A stretch of 64,000 bases of DNA, taken from positions 434,001-498,000 of the forward strand of contig NZ_JBAJMV010000002.1 of NCBI RefSeq assembly GCF_036880965.1. Direction: 5' to 3'. Origin of the DNA: JAUASW01 sp036880965 (lineage in GTDB: Bacteria > Pseudomonadota > Gammaproteobacteria > Burkholderiales > Burkholderiaceae_C). The first letter of the stretch is position 1; every line of letters starts with the position of its first letter. A program made the translations under genes and the position numbers. The notes under the pieces are model-generated. The model was not told the origin of the DNA. It did not search any database and worked only from the letters and a program-made list of their open reading frames with translations. Below are positions 53,070 to 61,381 of this stretch, one piece after another.

Positions 53070-53270
53070 AGCGGGTTACAGCAATACCGTGAAGCGCTTG
53101 CGCGCGCAGTTGGATCAGTTGCTGGCCCGCTGAAGCGGGTTACAGCAATACCGTGAAGCGCTTGCGCGCGCAGTTGGATCTGTTGCTGGCCCGCTGAAGC
53201 GGGTTACAGCAATACCGTCACGCGCTTGCGCGCGCAACTGACTCTGTTGCTGAACCGCTGAAGCGGCTTA
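53015..53270. repeat. four tandem 64-bp copies of the valS 3' end
   Basis: Units 53015-53078, 53079-53142, 53143-53206 and 53207-53270, no gaps. Unit 1 is the last 18 valS codons plus stop and a few bases; units 1 and 2 are identical, unit 3 differs by one base, unit 4 by nine more. Each carries CCCGCT-GA-AGCGGG, a small hairpin. 64 is not a multiple of three, so frames shift, and unit 1 already ends with the valS stop. The last three bases are the stop codon of the convergent dehydrogenase-like gene. Confidence 0.95.
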
Positions 53271-54239
53271 CCGCCACCGCAGCTCGTCTGCGGGGTCCGG
53301 GAGGTCGGCCGGGAAGGTCGAGCGGAACTCTGGCGGCGGTTCCGGCGTGGCGGCGAGCAATTCGTCGATGCGGCGGGCCACGCCCCAGGCCGCGCGCGTG
53401 CGTGACTCCTTGGTCGTGCCCGAGAGGCGCGGCGTGACCTGGATGCCGGCCAGGCCATGCAAGGGCTTGCCGGGGTCCATCAGGCCGGGCTCGAGGCTGT
53501 CGAACCAGGTTGCCAGCACACGGCCCTCCTGCAGCACGCGGGCCAGCGCAGCGTCGTCCACCAGGGCCGAATGGCCGATGCAGATCAGCACCTGGCCCGG
53601 CTTGGCAAAACCGAGCACGCGTTCGCCCAGCAGGCCGCGATAGCGCTGGAAGAAGCCCAGCAGCAAAGCCACGCCGTCGCTCAGCTCCATCAGCTCGCGC
53701 AAAGGCACGGGCTCGATGCCCCATTGCGCCCAGATCGGGTCGCTCTGGTGCAGGCTCGGGTCGTAGCCGACCACGCGGGTGCCGAAAGCTGGCAGCAGCT
53801 GTGCCAGCAGCTTGGCGGCCGGCGTGATGCCTATCAGGCCTACCGTGGCGCAACCCAACTCGCGGCCGACCAGCATGCCGTCGCTGGAAAGCACAGGCAC
53901 GCGACGCAACATGGCCAGCAAGCCGCCGACGACGAACTCGGCCTCGGCGCCGGCCGTGGCCGTGAGGCTGCGCACCACCTCGACACGCGCGGCCCGGCAG
54001 GCTTCGGCATCGATGTTCTCGGCACCGCCGCTCATGCGACCCACCACACGCAGGCGCGGCGCGGCGCGCAAGAGCGTGGCGTCCACCGCCACCGAGGGCG
54101 GCAGCACCACGGCCTGCACCTGATGCAGGGCCTCACGCAGATGATGGGGTTCGGTGGCCAGGTCGGGCGCGTAATGAACGGCATGGCGCTCGGCCAGCCA
54201 CTGCATCACTTCGGCCTCCAGCGGCTCGACGATCAGCAT
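53268..54239 (-). CDS. D-2-hydroxyacid dehydrogenase-like protein, probably inactive
   Basis: 323 residues with the fold of NAD-dependent D-isomer 2-hydroxyacid dehydrogenases: a substrate-type N-terminal domain and a Rossmann domain starting at residue 132 (TVGLIGITPAAKLLAQLL) with acidic Asp 160 for NAD. The catalytic positions are replaced. The Arg of the family ARG motif aligns with His 223 (ICIGHSALVD), the Glu 29 residues later with Gly 252, and the His of TPH with Arg 271 (VTPRLSG). The GxGxxG loop is also altered. It may be a regulatory or binding protein. ATG at 54239 is taken; a GTG two codons upstream is possible. Divergent from galU. Confidence 0.85.
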   Translation of the reverse strand: MLIVEPLEAEVMQWLAERHAVHYAPDLATEPHHLREALHQVQAVVLPPSVAVDATLLRAAPRLRVVGRMSGGAENIDAEACRAARVEVVRSLTATAGAEAEFVVGGLLAMLRRVPVLSSDGMLVGRELGCATVGLIGITPAAKLLAQLLPAFGTRVVGYDPSLHQSDPIWAQWGIEPVPLRELMELSDGVALLLGFFQRYRGLLGERVLGFAKPGQVLICIGHSALVDDAALARVLQEGRVLATWFDSLEPGLMDPGKPLHGLAGIQVTPRLSGTTKESRTRAAWGVARRIDELLAATPEPPPEFRSTFPADLPDPADELRWR

Positions 54240-54279
54240 GCTCACAATGCAACGAGCTCCGCTTGTCCTGCTACGGAGA

Positions 54280-54294
54280 CATGGGGGCCCCATG
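54280..54294. promoter_or_regulatory. 15-bp palindrome between the dehydrogenase-like gene and galU
   Basis: CATGGGG-G-CCCCATG, perfect arms of 7. It lies in the 93-base divergent promoter region, 39 bases before the galU ATG, a likely operator position. The same ATGCAAC/GTTGCAT pieces recur on both sides. Confidence 0.45.
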
Positions 54295-54332
54295 CAACAA
54301 TCCCTCGCAAATTCATATGAGAGATTTCGGGC

Positions 54333-55211
54333 ATGGCATTCAGCACATCGGTCACAAAAGCGATCTTCCCTGTTGCAGGCTTGGGCACGCGCTTCCTGCC
54401 GGCCACCAAGGCCCAGCCCAAGGAAATGCTGCCGGTGGTCGACAAGCCGCTGATCCAGTACGCCGTTGAAGAGGCCTATGCCGCCGGCGTACGCGAAATG
54501 ATTTTCGTGACCGGCCGCCACAAGCGGCCGATCGAAGACCACTTTGACATGACTTTCGAGCTCGAGGTAGCCCTTGAACAGGCGGGTAAAGCCGAGTTGC
54601 TCGAGGTGGTGCGCAGCGTCAAGCCCGACGACATGGAATGCATCTATGTGCGCCAGGCCCAGGCGCTGGGCCTGGGCCACGCCGTCTTGTGCGCACAGCG
54701 CCTGGTCGGCAATGAACCGTTCGCTGTGCTGCTGGCAGACGACCTGATGGTCGGTGAAACCCCCATCCTCAAGCAGATGGTCGAGCAGTACGCGGAATGG
54801 CGAGCCTCCATCCTCGCTGTGCAGGAAGTGCCCGCGGAACACACGCGCCGATATGGCATCGTGGCCGGCTCGGTGGTCAATGACAAGCTGGTCGATGTGA
54901 GCCGCATCGTCGAGAAACCAGCGCCCGAAGACGCGCCCTCACGCCTGGGGGTGGCCGGCCGCTACATCCTGACGCCCGGCGTCTTCCATGAAATCGCCAA
55001 CCAGCCGCGCGGCGTGGGCGGCGAAATCCAGCTGACCGACGGCATCGCAGGGCTGCTCCGCCGGGAGAAGGTGTTCGCTTATCGCTACGAGGGCAAGCGC
55101 TATGACTGCGGCAGCAAGGAAGGTTTTCTGCAGGCGAATGTGGAGCTGGCGCTGGCGCATCCGCAGCTGGGCGGCGGATTTCGCGACTACCTCAAGGGTC
55201 TGGCGCTTTGA
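54333..55211 (+). CDS. galU: UTP-glucose-1-phosphate uridylyltransferase
   Basis: Makes UDP-glucose for exopolysaccharide, LPS and glycan synthesis. 292 residues with the nucleotidyltransferase loop PVAGLGTRFLPATKAQPKEM at the N-terminus, then VVDKPLIQYAVEEA, FVTGRHKRPIEDHFD and GLGHAVLCAQRLVG. Normal length. Its TGA overlaps the TTG start of an acyltransferase gene (TTGA), so the two are probably coupled and share an exopolysaccharide role. Confidence 0.97.
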   Translation: MAFSTSVTKAIFPVAGLGTRFLPATKAQPKEMLPVVDKPLIQYAVEEAYAAGVREMIFVTGRHKRPIEDHFDMTFELEVALEQAGKAELLEVVRSVKPDDMECIYVRQAQALGLGHAVLCAQRLVGNEPFAVLLADDLMVGETPILKQMVEQYAEWRASILAVQEVPAEHTRRYGIVAGSVVNDKLVDVSRIVEKPAPEDAPSRLGVAGRYILTPGVFHEIANQPRGVGGEIQLTDGIAGLLRREKVFAYRYEGKRYDCGSKEGFLQANVELALAHPQLGGGFRDYLKGLAL

Positions 55212-56251
55212 GTTCGAATCCCCGCCTGCCAGCAACTCTCCCCCCCGAGCAACTGATCCGGCCACACCTCGACTACCTGGATGGCTGGCGCGGCCTGGCC
55301 ATCGTGCTGCTGCTTACCGGGCACTTCTTTCCGGTTGCCGGCATCAACCTGGGCGCGCTCGGGGTAAATTTCTTCTTCGTTCTGTCGGGCTGGCTGATGA
55401 CGCGGCTGCTGTTCGTCCAGCAGACGCCGCTGGACTCGTTCCACCGCCGGCGGATCTCACGCATCCTGCCCGCACATCTGGCCTTCCTGCTGGTGATCTC
55501 CATGACCCTGTATCTCACGGGTCGACCGGTCAGCGCCAGCGAGACCGGCGCCGCCGCGCTGTTCCTGAACAACTACTGGGCCCCGGAGCCCGGCCAGGCC
55601 TTGATGCCCTTCGGCCATATCTGGTCGCTATCGGTCGAGGAGCATTGCTATGTGCTGCTGTCGCTGATTGCCTTGGCCGCGCGGCGCTGGCGTCTGCCGC
55701 CCATGGCTGGAATCGCGCTGGCAGCCGGCGTCTGCATGGCCTGCGCCCTTGCCTACAGCTGGCTCCAAGCCAGTCCACAACTGCAGTTCGATCAGTATCT
55801 GCGCACCGAGGTGGCGGGCTACGGCATTTTCGCCTCGGCTCTGATCTTCCTTGCATTGCAGCGCCTTCGTCTGGAGGCCGTGCCTGCAGCCCTGGTCATC
55901 GGTCTTCTGATGCTCGCCTGCGTTCTGCATTGGTGGTCGGTACCGGCAGCGGTGCAGAAGATCTTTGGGGTGGGCGCACTGGCCATAGCCGTCATCCTGC
56001 TGCCAATCACGGCGCCCTGGCTGCAGCGTGCACTGTCCTGGCGACCACTGTGCCTAGTCGGCACCTGGTCGTTTTCGCTCTACCTCTGGCAGCAGCCCTT
56101 CTACCTCTGGTCGCGTTCTGACGACGGGACGGCCTGGTGGGCCTTGTCCGCCTCGCTGGCTGCGGGCCTGCTGTCGTTCTACGCACTTGAGCAGCCGCTG
56201 CGCCGACTGCTGAACCGCCGCTGGGTTGGCTCGAGGGAAATCCAGGCCTGA
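55208..56251 (+). CDS. membrane acyltransferase (acyltransferase 3 / OafA family)
   Basis: 347 residues with about ten membrane helices. These enzymes O-acylate cell-surface glycans. Conserved points: the His in LTGHFFPVAG, the RIxRI-P motif in FHRRRISRILPAHLAF, and WSLSVEEHCYVLLSL (the VEEH/E motif). The start is a TTG overlapping the galU stop (TTGA); no ATG exists before the conserved LDYLDGWRGLAI, so this start is forced. A small CCCCG/CGGGG hairpin follows the gene in the 125-base gap before the methyltransferase. Confidence 0.9.
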   Translation: MSSNPRLPATLPPEQLIRPHLDYLDGWRGLAIVLLLTGHFFPVAGINLGALGVNFFFVLSGWLMTRLLFVQQTPLDSFHRRRISRILPAHLAFLLVISMTLYLTGRPVSASETGAAALFLNNYWAPEPGQALMPFGHIWSLSVEEHCYVLLSLIALAARRWRLPPMAGIALAAGVCMACALAYSWLQASPQLQFDQYLRTEVAGYGIFASALIFLALQRLRLEAVPAALVIGLLMLACVLHWWSVPAAVQKIFGVGALAIAVILLPITAPWLQRALSWRPLCLVGTWSFSLYLWQQPFYLWSRSDDGTAWWALSASLAAGLLSFYALEQPLRRLLNRRWVGSREIQA

Positions 56252-56376
56252 TCCCCCGAACCGGCATCCCCGAATCGCGGGGTTGGGCGCGCAATTCCTA
56301 ATGACCCCAGCCGCATCCAGGAGCACATTGCAGCAATCTCAAAGCAGCCAGCACCGCCATCCGTGGTGCCCGCAAT

Positions 56377-57186
56377 ATGGACCCGCAAGAATACCGCGCC
56401 CTGCCTTCGGAGCAACTCCGCACGCGCGACCTACTGGCGCTGATGCCAGCGCGCGGTGGCGTGGCGCTCGACATTGGCGCGCGAGATGGCCACTTCTCGC
56501 TGCTACTGGCCGAACGCTTTGAGCGCGTGATTGCGCTGGACCTGGTGATGCCCACGGTCCAGCATCCGCGCGTCGAATGCGTGAAGGGCAATGCGGCGCA
56601 GATTGACCTGCCGGACAACTCGATAGACCTGGTGTTCTGCGCCGAAGTGCTGGAGCACATTCCCACGCCACTGCTGCCCCAAGTCTGCAGTGAACTGCAG
56701 CGAGTCAGCCGCTCGCAATTGCTGATTGGCGTACCGTACCGGCAGGACATTCTGGTCGGCCGCACCAGCTGCCGGGCCTGTGGCGGCAGCAGCCCGCCCT
56801 GGGGCCATGTGAACGCCTTCGACGAGCACAAGCTAGCCGGCCTGTTTGGCGGCTGCAACGTGGCCGAAATGAACTTCGTGGGCAGCAACCGCGAGCGCAC
56901 GAATGCACTGTCAGCCCTATTGATGGACTGGGCGGGCAACCCCTACGGTACCTACTGCCAGGACGAGCCCTGCGTTCATTGCGGGCAGGCATTGCAAGGC
57001 CCGCCACCACGTGGCCTGCACCAGAAGCTGCTGACCAAGCTGGCCTTCCTGACGCGCTGGCCCAGCATGGCGACGGCCAAGCCGCATGGCAACTGGATCC
57101 ATCTACTGCTGAACAAGAACAGGCCAGCGGTCATGGCCCCGGCGCTTGCGCAGCGCGAAACTACGAGAACGGCCGTCGCCGCCTAA
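56377..57186 (+). CDS. class I SAM-dependent methyltransferase
   Basis: 269 residues. Motif I VALDIGARDGHFSLLLAERF, acidic end of beta2 ALDLVM, DLPDNSIDLVFCAEVLEH (motifs II-III). Cys pairs CRACGG and CQDEPCVHCG in the C-terminal half may bind zinc. It resembles methyltransferases of glycan or small-molecule pathways; the acceptor is unknown. It follows galU and the acyltransferase in the same direction and converges on the exosortase-associated decarboxylase gene (28 bases between), so a role in surface polysaccharide is likely. Confidence 0.88.
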   Translation: MDPQEYRALPSEQLRTRDLLALMPARGGVALDIGARDGHFSLLLAERFERVIALDLVMPTVQHPRVECVKGNAAQIDLPDNSIDLVFCAEVLEHIPTPLLPQVCSELQRVSRSQLLIGVPYRQDILVGRTSCRACGGSSPPWGHVNAFDEHKLAGLFGGCNVAEMNFVGSNRERTNALSALLMDWAGNPYGTYCQDEPCVHCGQALQGPPPRGLHQKLLTKLAFLTRWPSMATAKPHGNWIHLLLNKNRPAVMAPALAQRETTRTAVAA

Positions 57187-57214
57187 AAATCCGGGGGCGC
57201 TCAGCCGGCGGCGG

Positions 57215-58471
57215 TCAGACCAGCACTTCCACCACCCCCGCGTGCCCCAGGAAGTCCTGCGGGCTGGCGCTGGCGCCATAGGCACCCGACTGGAACACCA
57301 CGACCAGGTCGCCCTCACGGGCGGCCGGCAGGTCCATCTTGTCGGCCAGCAGGTCCAGCGGTGTACACAGCGGGCCCACGGCCGAGGCGACTTCTCGCTG
57401 CGCTGCATCGGCACGGTTGCCGATCGTGACCGGGTAGTTCTTGCGCACCACCTGACCAAAATTGCCTGAAGCCGAGAGGTGGTGATTGAGGCCGCCGTCG
57501 GTAACCAGGTAGACCTGGCCGCGCGACACCTTCTTGTCCAGCACGCGGGTGACGTACACGCCGGCTTCGCCGACGAAGTAGCGACCCAGCTCGATCACCA
57601 GATGCGCCTCGGGCATTTCCGTCGCGGCTCGCTCCAGCAACTGCGCCAGATTGGCACCAATGGGGGCCAGGTCCAGACGTTCCTCGCCGGGGAAATAAGG
57701 AATGCCGAAACCACCACCGAGATTCAGAAAGCGCACCGGCGCCGGTGCATCAGCAGCCAAGCGAAGTGCCAGCTCGTATGACTTTTGCTGGGCCTCGCAG
57801 ATGGCCTCGGCCTTCAGGTTCTGCGAACCGGCGAACAGGTGAAAGCCCTCGAAGGCCAGACCCAGCGCCCCAATGCGCGCCAGCAGTTCCGGCACCAGTT
57901 CGGCATCGACGCCAAACTGCTTCGGGCCACCGCCCATGCGCATGCCCGAGCCCTTCAGCTCGAAATCCGGATTGACGCGCACGGCCACGCGCGCCGGCAA
58001 ACCCAGATCCTTGGAAATGCCAGCCAGCAGCTCGACCTCGCGGAAGGATTCAACGTTGAGAAGCACGCCGGCCGCCACAGCCTGACGAAGCTCGGCCTCG
58101 CGCTTGCCGGGGCCGGCGAAGCTGACCTCGGCCACATCGGCGCCTGCATCCAGGGCCACCTTGAGCTCGCCAGCCGAAGCGACGTCGATGCCATCGACCA
58201 GCCCGGCCATCACGCCGACGACGGCCGGCATCGGGTTGGCCTTCATCGCGTAATGCAGCTTGATGGCCTTGGGCAGCGCCGCACGAAGCTCGGCAACGCG
58301 GCGCTTCAGGAGCTCGCGGTCGTAGGCATAGAAAGGCGTTTGCCCGACTCGCGCAGCCAGGCGCGTGAGCTGAAGTCCGCCAACGACAAGTTCGCCCTGC
58401 TCGATGCGGAACTGGGACATGGGCGCGTGAACCGGCGGCGCCTTGCGAAGAGGGAGTGCGGAGTCAGACAT
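57215..58471 (-). CDS. PLP-dependent decarboxylase, exosortase A system-associated
   Basis: 418 residues, fold type III (alanine-racemase/DAP-decarboxylase family). The PLP Lys is in LHYAMKANPMPAVVG; the glycine loop is LNLGGGFGIPYFPGEE; substrate residues in YGASASPQDFLGH. It differs from LysA and belongs to the clade found with exosortase A gene clusters, next to the acyl ligase (10 bases away) and ACP. It probably makes an amine building block for a surface lipid or glycan; substrate unknown. The ATG at 58471 is used; MSQF (58420) is an alternative. Confidence 0.93.
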   Translation of the reverse strand: MSDSALPLRKAPPVHAPMSQFRIEQGELVVGGLQLTRLAARVGQTPFYAYDRELLKRRVAELRAALPKAIKLHYAMKANPMPAVVGVMAGLVDGIDVASAGELKVALDAGADVAEVSFAGPGKREAELRQAVAAGVLLNVESFREVELLAGISKDLGLPARVAVRVNPDFELKGSGMRMGGGPKQFGVDAELVPELLARIGALGLAFEGFHLFAGSQNLKAEAICEAQQKSYELALRLAADAPAPVRFLNLGGGFGIPYFPGEERLDLAPIGANLAQLLERAATEMPEAHLVIELGRYFVGEAGVYVTRVLDKKVSRGQVYLVTDGGLNHHLSASGNFGQVVRKNYPVTIGNRADAAQREVASAVGPLCTPLDLLADKMDLPAAREGDLVVVFQSGAYGASASPQDFLGHAGVVEVLV

Positions 58472-58481
58472 CAGGCGTGCA

Positions 58482-60080
58482 TCAGAGGTTGGCGATCCAC
58501 TCGGTGGAGAGCAGCTTGCGATCGATCTTTCCATTGGGGTTGCGTGGCAGCGGGCCCGCACGTTCGGCGATGCCGGCCGGCACCATGTAGGCCGGCATGT
58601 GCTTGCGACATTCGGCGGCAAGGAGCGCCTGATCCAGCGCGGCGGCACCTGCGGGCGGCGTGGCAATGACCTGGATGGCCTGGCCCAGCGTCGGATGGTC
58701 GACACCGAAGGCCACGCACTCGCCAACCAGCTTGGTGGCATAGAGGATTTCCTCGACCTCGGTGGGGCTCACGCGGTAGCCAGAGGTCTTCATCATCTCG
58801 TCACGGCGACCAATGAAATACAGGAACCCGTCGGCATCTTGGCGCACGGTATCGCCTGAGAAAACGGCGTACTCGGGCAGTTGCAACCCGGCCTGGCGGC
58901 CCGGGGCGCCAGCGGGCAGAAGCTTGTAGCGCTCGGCCGTTTTCTCGGCGTCGTTCCAGTAGCCCATGCCGACGAGAGCGCCGCGATGCACCAGCTCGCC
59001 CGGCTCCTCGGGTGCGCAAGGCGAGCCGTCTTCGCGCAGCACCAGGATCTCGGCATTCGGGATCGCCTTGCCTATGGAGTCGGGCCGGCGGTCCACTTCC
59101 TCAGGTGGCAGATAAGTCGAGCGGAAAGCCTCGGTCAGGCCGTACATCAGGTAGGGCTTGGCCGCAGGCACGCGGGCACGCAGGGCGTCAAGCGTCTCGC
59201 GCGGCATGCGGCCACCAGTATTGGCGAAGTAGCGCAGGTGCTCGTTGATGGCGGCCGGCCATTCCATCTGCGTCAGCTGGATGTAGAGCGGCGGCACGGC
59301 CGTGAGGCCGGTGACCTTCTCGCGCTCCAGCGCCTTCAGCACGTCGCGCGGCATCAGGTAGTTCAGTAGCACGACGCGAGCGCCGGTGTGAAAGGCGGTC
59401 GTAAGCTGGCTGAAGCCGGCGTCGAAAGACAGCGGCAATGCGGCCAACAAGGTGTCGTCCGCTCGGTTCTCCAGGTAGGAGGCCACGCTCTTGGCGCCGG
59501 CCACCATGTTCCGGTGCGACAGCACCACGCCCTTGGGCCGACCCGTGGATCCCGAGGTGTAGAGGATGGCCGCCATATCGGTATCGATCACGCGATGGCC
59601 AGCACACGCCGGCGTGGCCAACAGCTCGGTCCAGTCGAGCAAGACCTGGCCTTGCGCGTCTGCCGTGGGCCTGCCCGTGAGCACCACATGAGCCACAGTG
59701 GGACAGCCGTTCAGCTCCTCGCCCAGCAAGGCATGGCGCTCGGGCGACGTGACCAACACGCGCACGTCACAGTCGCGCAGGATGAAGCCGACCTGCTCGG
59801 GCTTGAGCAGCGGGTTCAGCGGTACGAAAACCAAGCCGGCGGCCGGTGCGGCGAAGCTCGCCACGACGGTCTCAAAGCGCTTCTCGAGGTAGATGCCGAC
59901 GCGGTCGCCGCGGTTCAGGCCAAGGCCGATCAGCGCGGCAGCCAGCGCCTGCACCTGGCCGGCCAGTTCGGCATAGCTCAAGCTGGCGGCCTGGTAGCTC
60001 AGCGCGATGGCGGTCGGCGTCTGTTCCGCACTGCGCAGGATCAGGTGGTGCAGATGACTGGCGTCGTTTCGAGCAAGCAT
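58482..60080 (-). CDS. acyl-CoA/acyl-ACP ligase (AMP-forming), exosortase A system-associated
   Basis: 532 residues of the ANL superfamily. The P-loop is AILYTSGSTGRPKGVVLSH, followed by YLMYGLTEAFRSTYLPPEEV and the Gx-motif SGDTVRQDADGFLYFIGRR, and the adenylation Lys in NPNGKIDRKLL. It would activate an acid, probably for transfer to the ACP encoded divergently at 60285. No strong ribosome site is seen; the ATG at 60080 fits the family N-terminus. Upstream 204 bases divergent to the ACP gene hold both promoters with no clear motif. Confidence 0.93.
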   Translation of the reverse strand: MLARNDASHLHHLILRSAEQTPTAIALSYQAASLSYAELAGQVQALAAALIGLGLNRGDRVGIYLEKRFETVVASFAAPAAGLVFVPLNPLLKPEQVGFILRDCDVRVLVTSPERHALLGEELNGCPTVAHVVLTGRPTADAQGQVLLDWTELLATPACAGHRVIDTDMAAILYTSGSTGRPKGVVLSHRNMVAGAKSVASYLENRADDTLLAALPLSFDAGFSQLTTAFHTGARVVLLNYLMPRDVLKALEREKVTGLTAVPPLYIQLTQMEWPAAINEHLRYFANTGGRMPRETLDALRARVPAAKPYLMYGLTEAFRSTYLPPEEVDRRPDSIGKAIPNAEILVLREDGSPCAPEEPGELVHRGALVGMGYWNDAEKTAERYKLLPAGAPGRQAGLQLPEYAVFSGDTVRQDADGFLYFIGRRDEMMKTSGYRVSPTEVEEILYATKLVGECVAFGVDHPTLGQAIQVIATPPAGAAALDQALLAAECRKHMPAYMVPAGIAERAGPLPRNPNGKIDRKLLSTEWIANL

Positions 60081-60284
60081 GGGCAGGAGGCAGGCAGGAA
60101 TGGGGGGTGGCCGCACACGTGCACGGCTGATCAGCCGGGAATGTAGCGCAGCCCATGGGGCGGCGGCCGTGAAGCAAGCCGCAGCTGACCTCTATTTGAG
60201 GGGCAATCACGCACGGAGCCGCCAAGGCCTGGGCGGTAAGATGCCTGGCTACCCGGAACGCGCCCAAGGCGCCCCATTTTCCCC

Positions 60285-60536
60285 ATGCAAATCGAAGCCC
60301 AAGTCCTCCGCATCCTCGACGAGGTTCTGAGCCTGGGCGGCCGCAGCGCCGCCTTTGACCGCAACACCCATCTGCTGGGCGCGATCCCGGAGCTCGATTC
60401 CATGGCCGTCGTCTCGCTGCTGACCGCGCTGGAAGAACAGCTGGGCCTGGTCGTTGACGACGATGACATCGACGGCGCCACCTTTGCCACGGTCGGCTCG
60501 CTCAGCGATTTCGTCAGCGCCAAGTTGGGCGCCTGA
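60285..60536 (+). CDS. acyl carrier protein, exosortase A system-associated
   Basis: 83 residues. The phosphopantetheine Ser is in PELDSMAVVSL (about residue 39), with acidic helix DDDDIDGATFATVGSLSDFV typical of ACPs. It is divergent from the ligase and 20 bases before hydrolase 2, so it is likely the carrier for a dedicated acyl pathway. There is little ribosome-site signal before its ATG. Confidence 0.93.
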   Translation: MQIEAQVLRILDEVLSLGGRSAAFDRNTHLLGAIPELDSMAVVSLLTALEEQLGLVVDDDDIDGATFATVGSLSDFVSAKLGA

Positions 60537-60556
60537 GGCTGCCGCATCCGCCGCCG

Positions 60557-61381
60557 ATGCTTGAAGCCTTCTTCCTCGAAGCACCCGACGGCGGCCAACG
60601 CTACTGCCTGTTCCACGGCAGCACGGCCGCACCGCGGGCGCTGCTGCTCTATGTCCACCCGTTCGCCGAAGAGCTGAACAAGACTCGCCGCATGGCCGCG
60701 CTGCAAAGCCGCCTGCTGGCCGAGAGCGGCGTCTCTGTGTTGCAGATCGACCTGAAAGGCTGTGGCGACAGTAGCGGCGACTTCGGCGACGCGAGCTGGC
60801 AGGACTGGCTGGATGACATCGAGGCCGCCCGCCAGTGGCTGGTGGCTCGCTTCCCCGACGCACCGCTGTGGCTTTGGGGCCTGCGCGCCGGCTGTCTGCT
60901 GGCAAGCGCCGCCGCACGGGCCGAGCCCGGCTGGAGCGGCCAACTGTGGTGGCAGCCGCCGGCCAGCGGCAAGCTGCTAGCCCAGCAATGGTTGCGCCTG
61001 AAGGCCGCCGGCGAGATGCTGGGCGGCGGCGGCAGCGCTGCAAAGGGCGCAATGGAGCAACTGCGCCAGCAGCTCGCGGTGGGCGAGGCTGTCGAGATCG
61101 CCGGCTACATCTGCGCGGCCTCGCTGATTCTTGGACTGGACGCAGCCACCCTGCATTCGCCGGGCCCGCAGCCACTGATCTGGCTGGAGCTAAGCCGCGA
61201 CGCCGAAGCGCCCGCACTCACGCCGGTCGCCACCAAACAGGTCGAAACCTGGCGTGCCGCCGGAATGCCAATCGCGGCCGAGGCCGTCACCGGCCCGGCC
61301 TTCTGGGCCACGACCGAGATCGAGGAAGCGCCGATGCTCTTGCAAGCCACCATGCGCTTGCTGCTGGAGGCCCTGGCATGA
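60557..61381 (+). CDS. alpha/beta hydrolase 2, exosortase A system-associated
   Basis: 274 residues. The fold is seen from LLLYVHPFAEELNKTRRM and VLQIDLKGCGDSSGDFGD. The nucleophile elbow reads LWGLRAGCLLA, so the usual Ser of GxSxG is Arg; this replacement recurs in this group as I recall. It may be a non-hydrolytic partner of the next protein. The stop overlaps the next start (ATGA). Confidence 0.88.
   Translation: MLEAFFLEAPDGGQRYCLFHGSTAAPRALLLYVHPFAEELNKTRRMAALQSRLLAESGVSVLQIDLKGCGDSSGDFGDASWQDWLDDIEAARQWLVARFPDAPLWLWGLRAGCLLASAAARAEPGWSGQLWWQPPASGKLLAQQWLRLKAAGEMLGGGGSAAKGAMEQLRQQLAVGEAVEIAGYICAASLILGLDAATLHSPGPQPLIWLELSRDAEAPALTPVATKQVETWRAAGMPIAAEAVTGPAFWATTEIEEAPMLLQATMRLLLEALA

Noticed and set aside
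53015..53270. CRISPR array
   Set aside because: Units are directly contiguous with no unique spacers and derive from valS; not a CRISPR.
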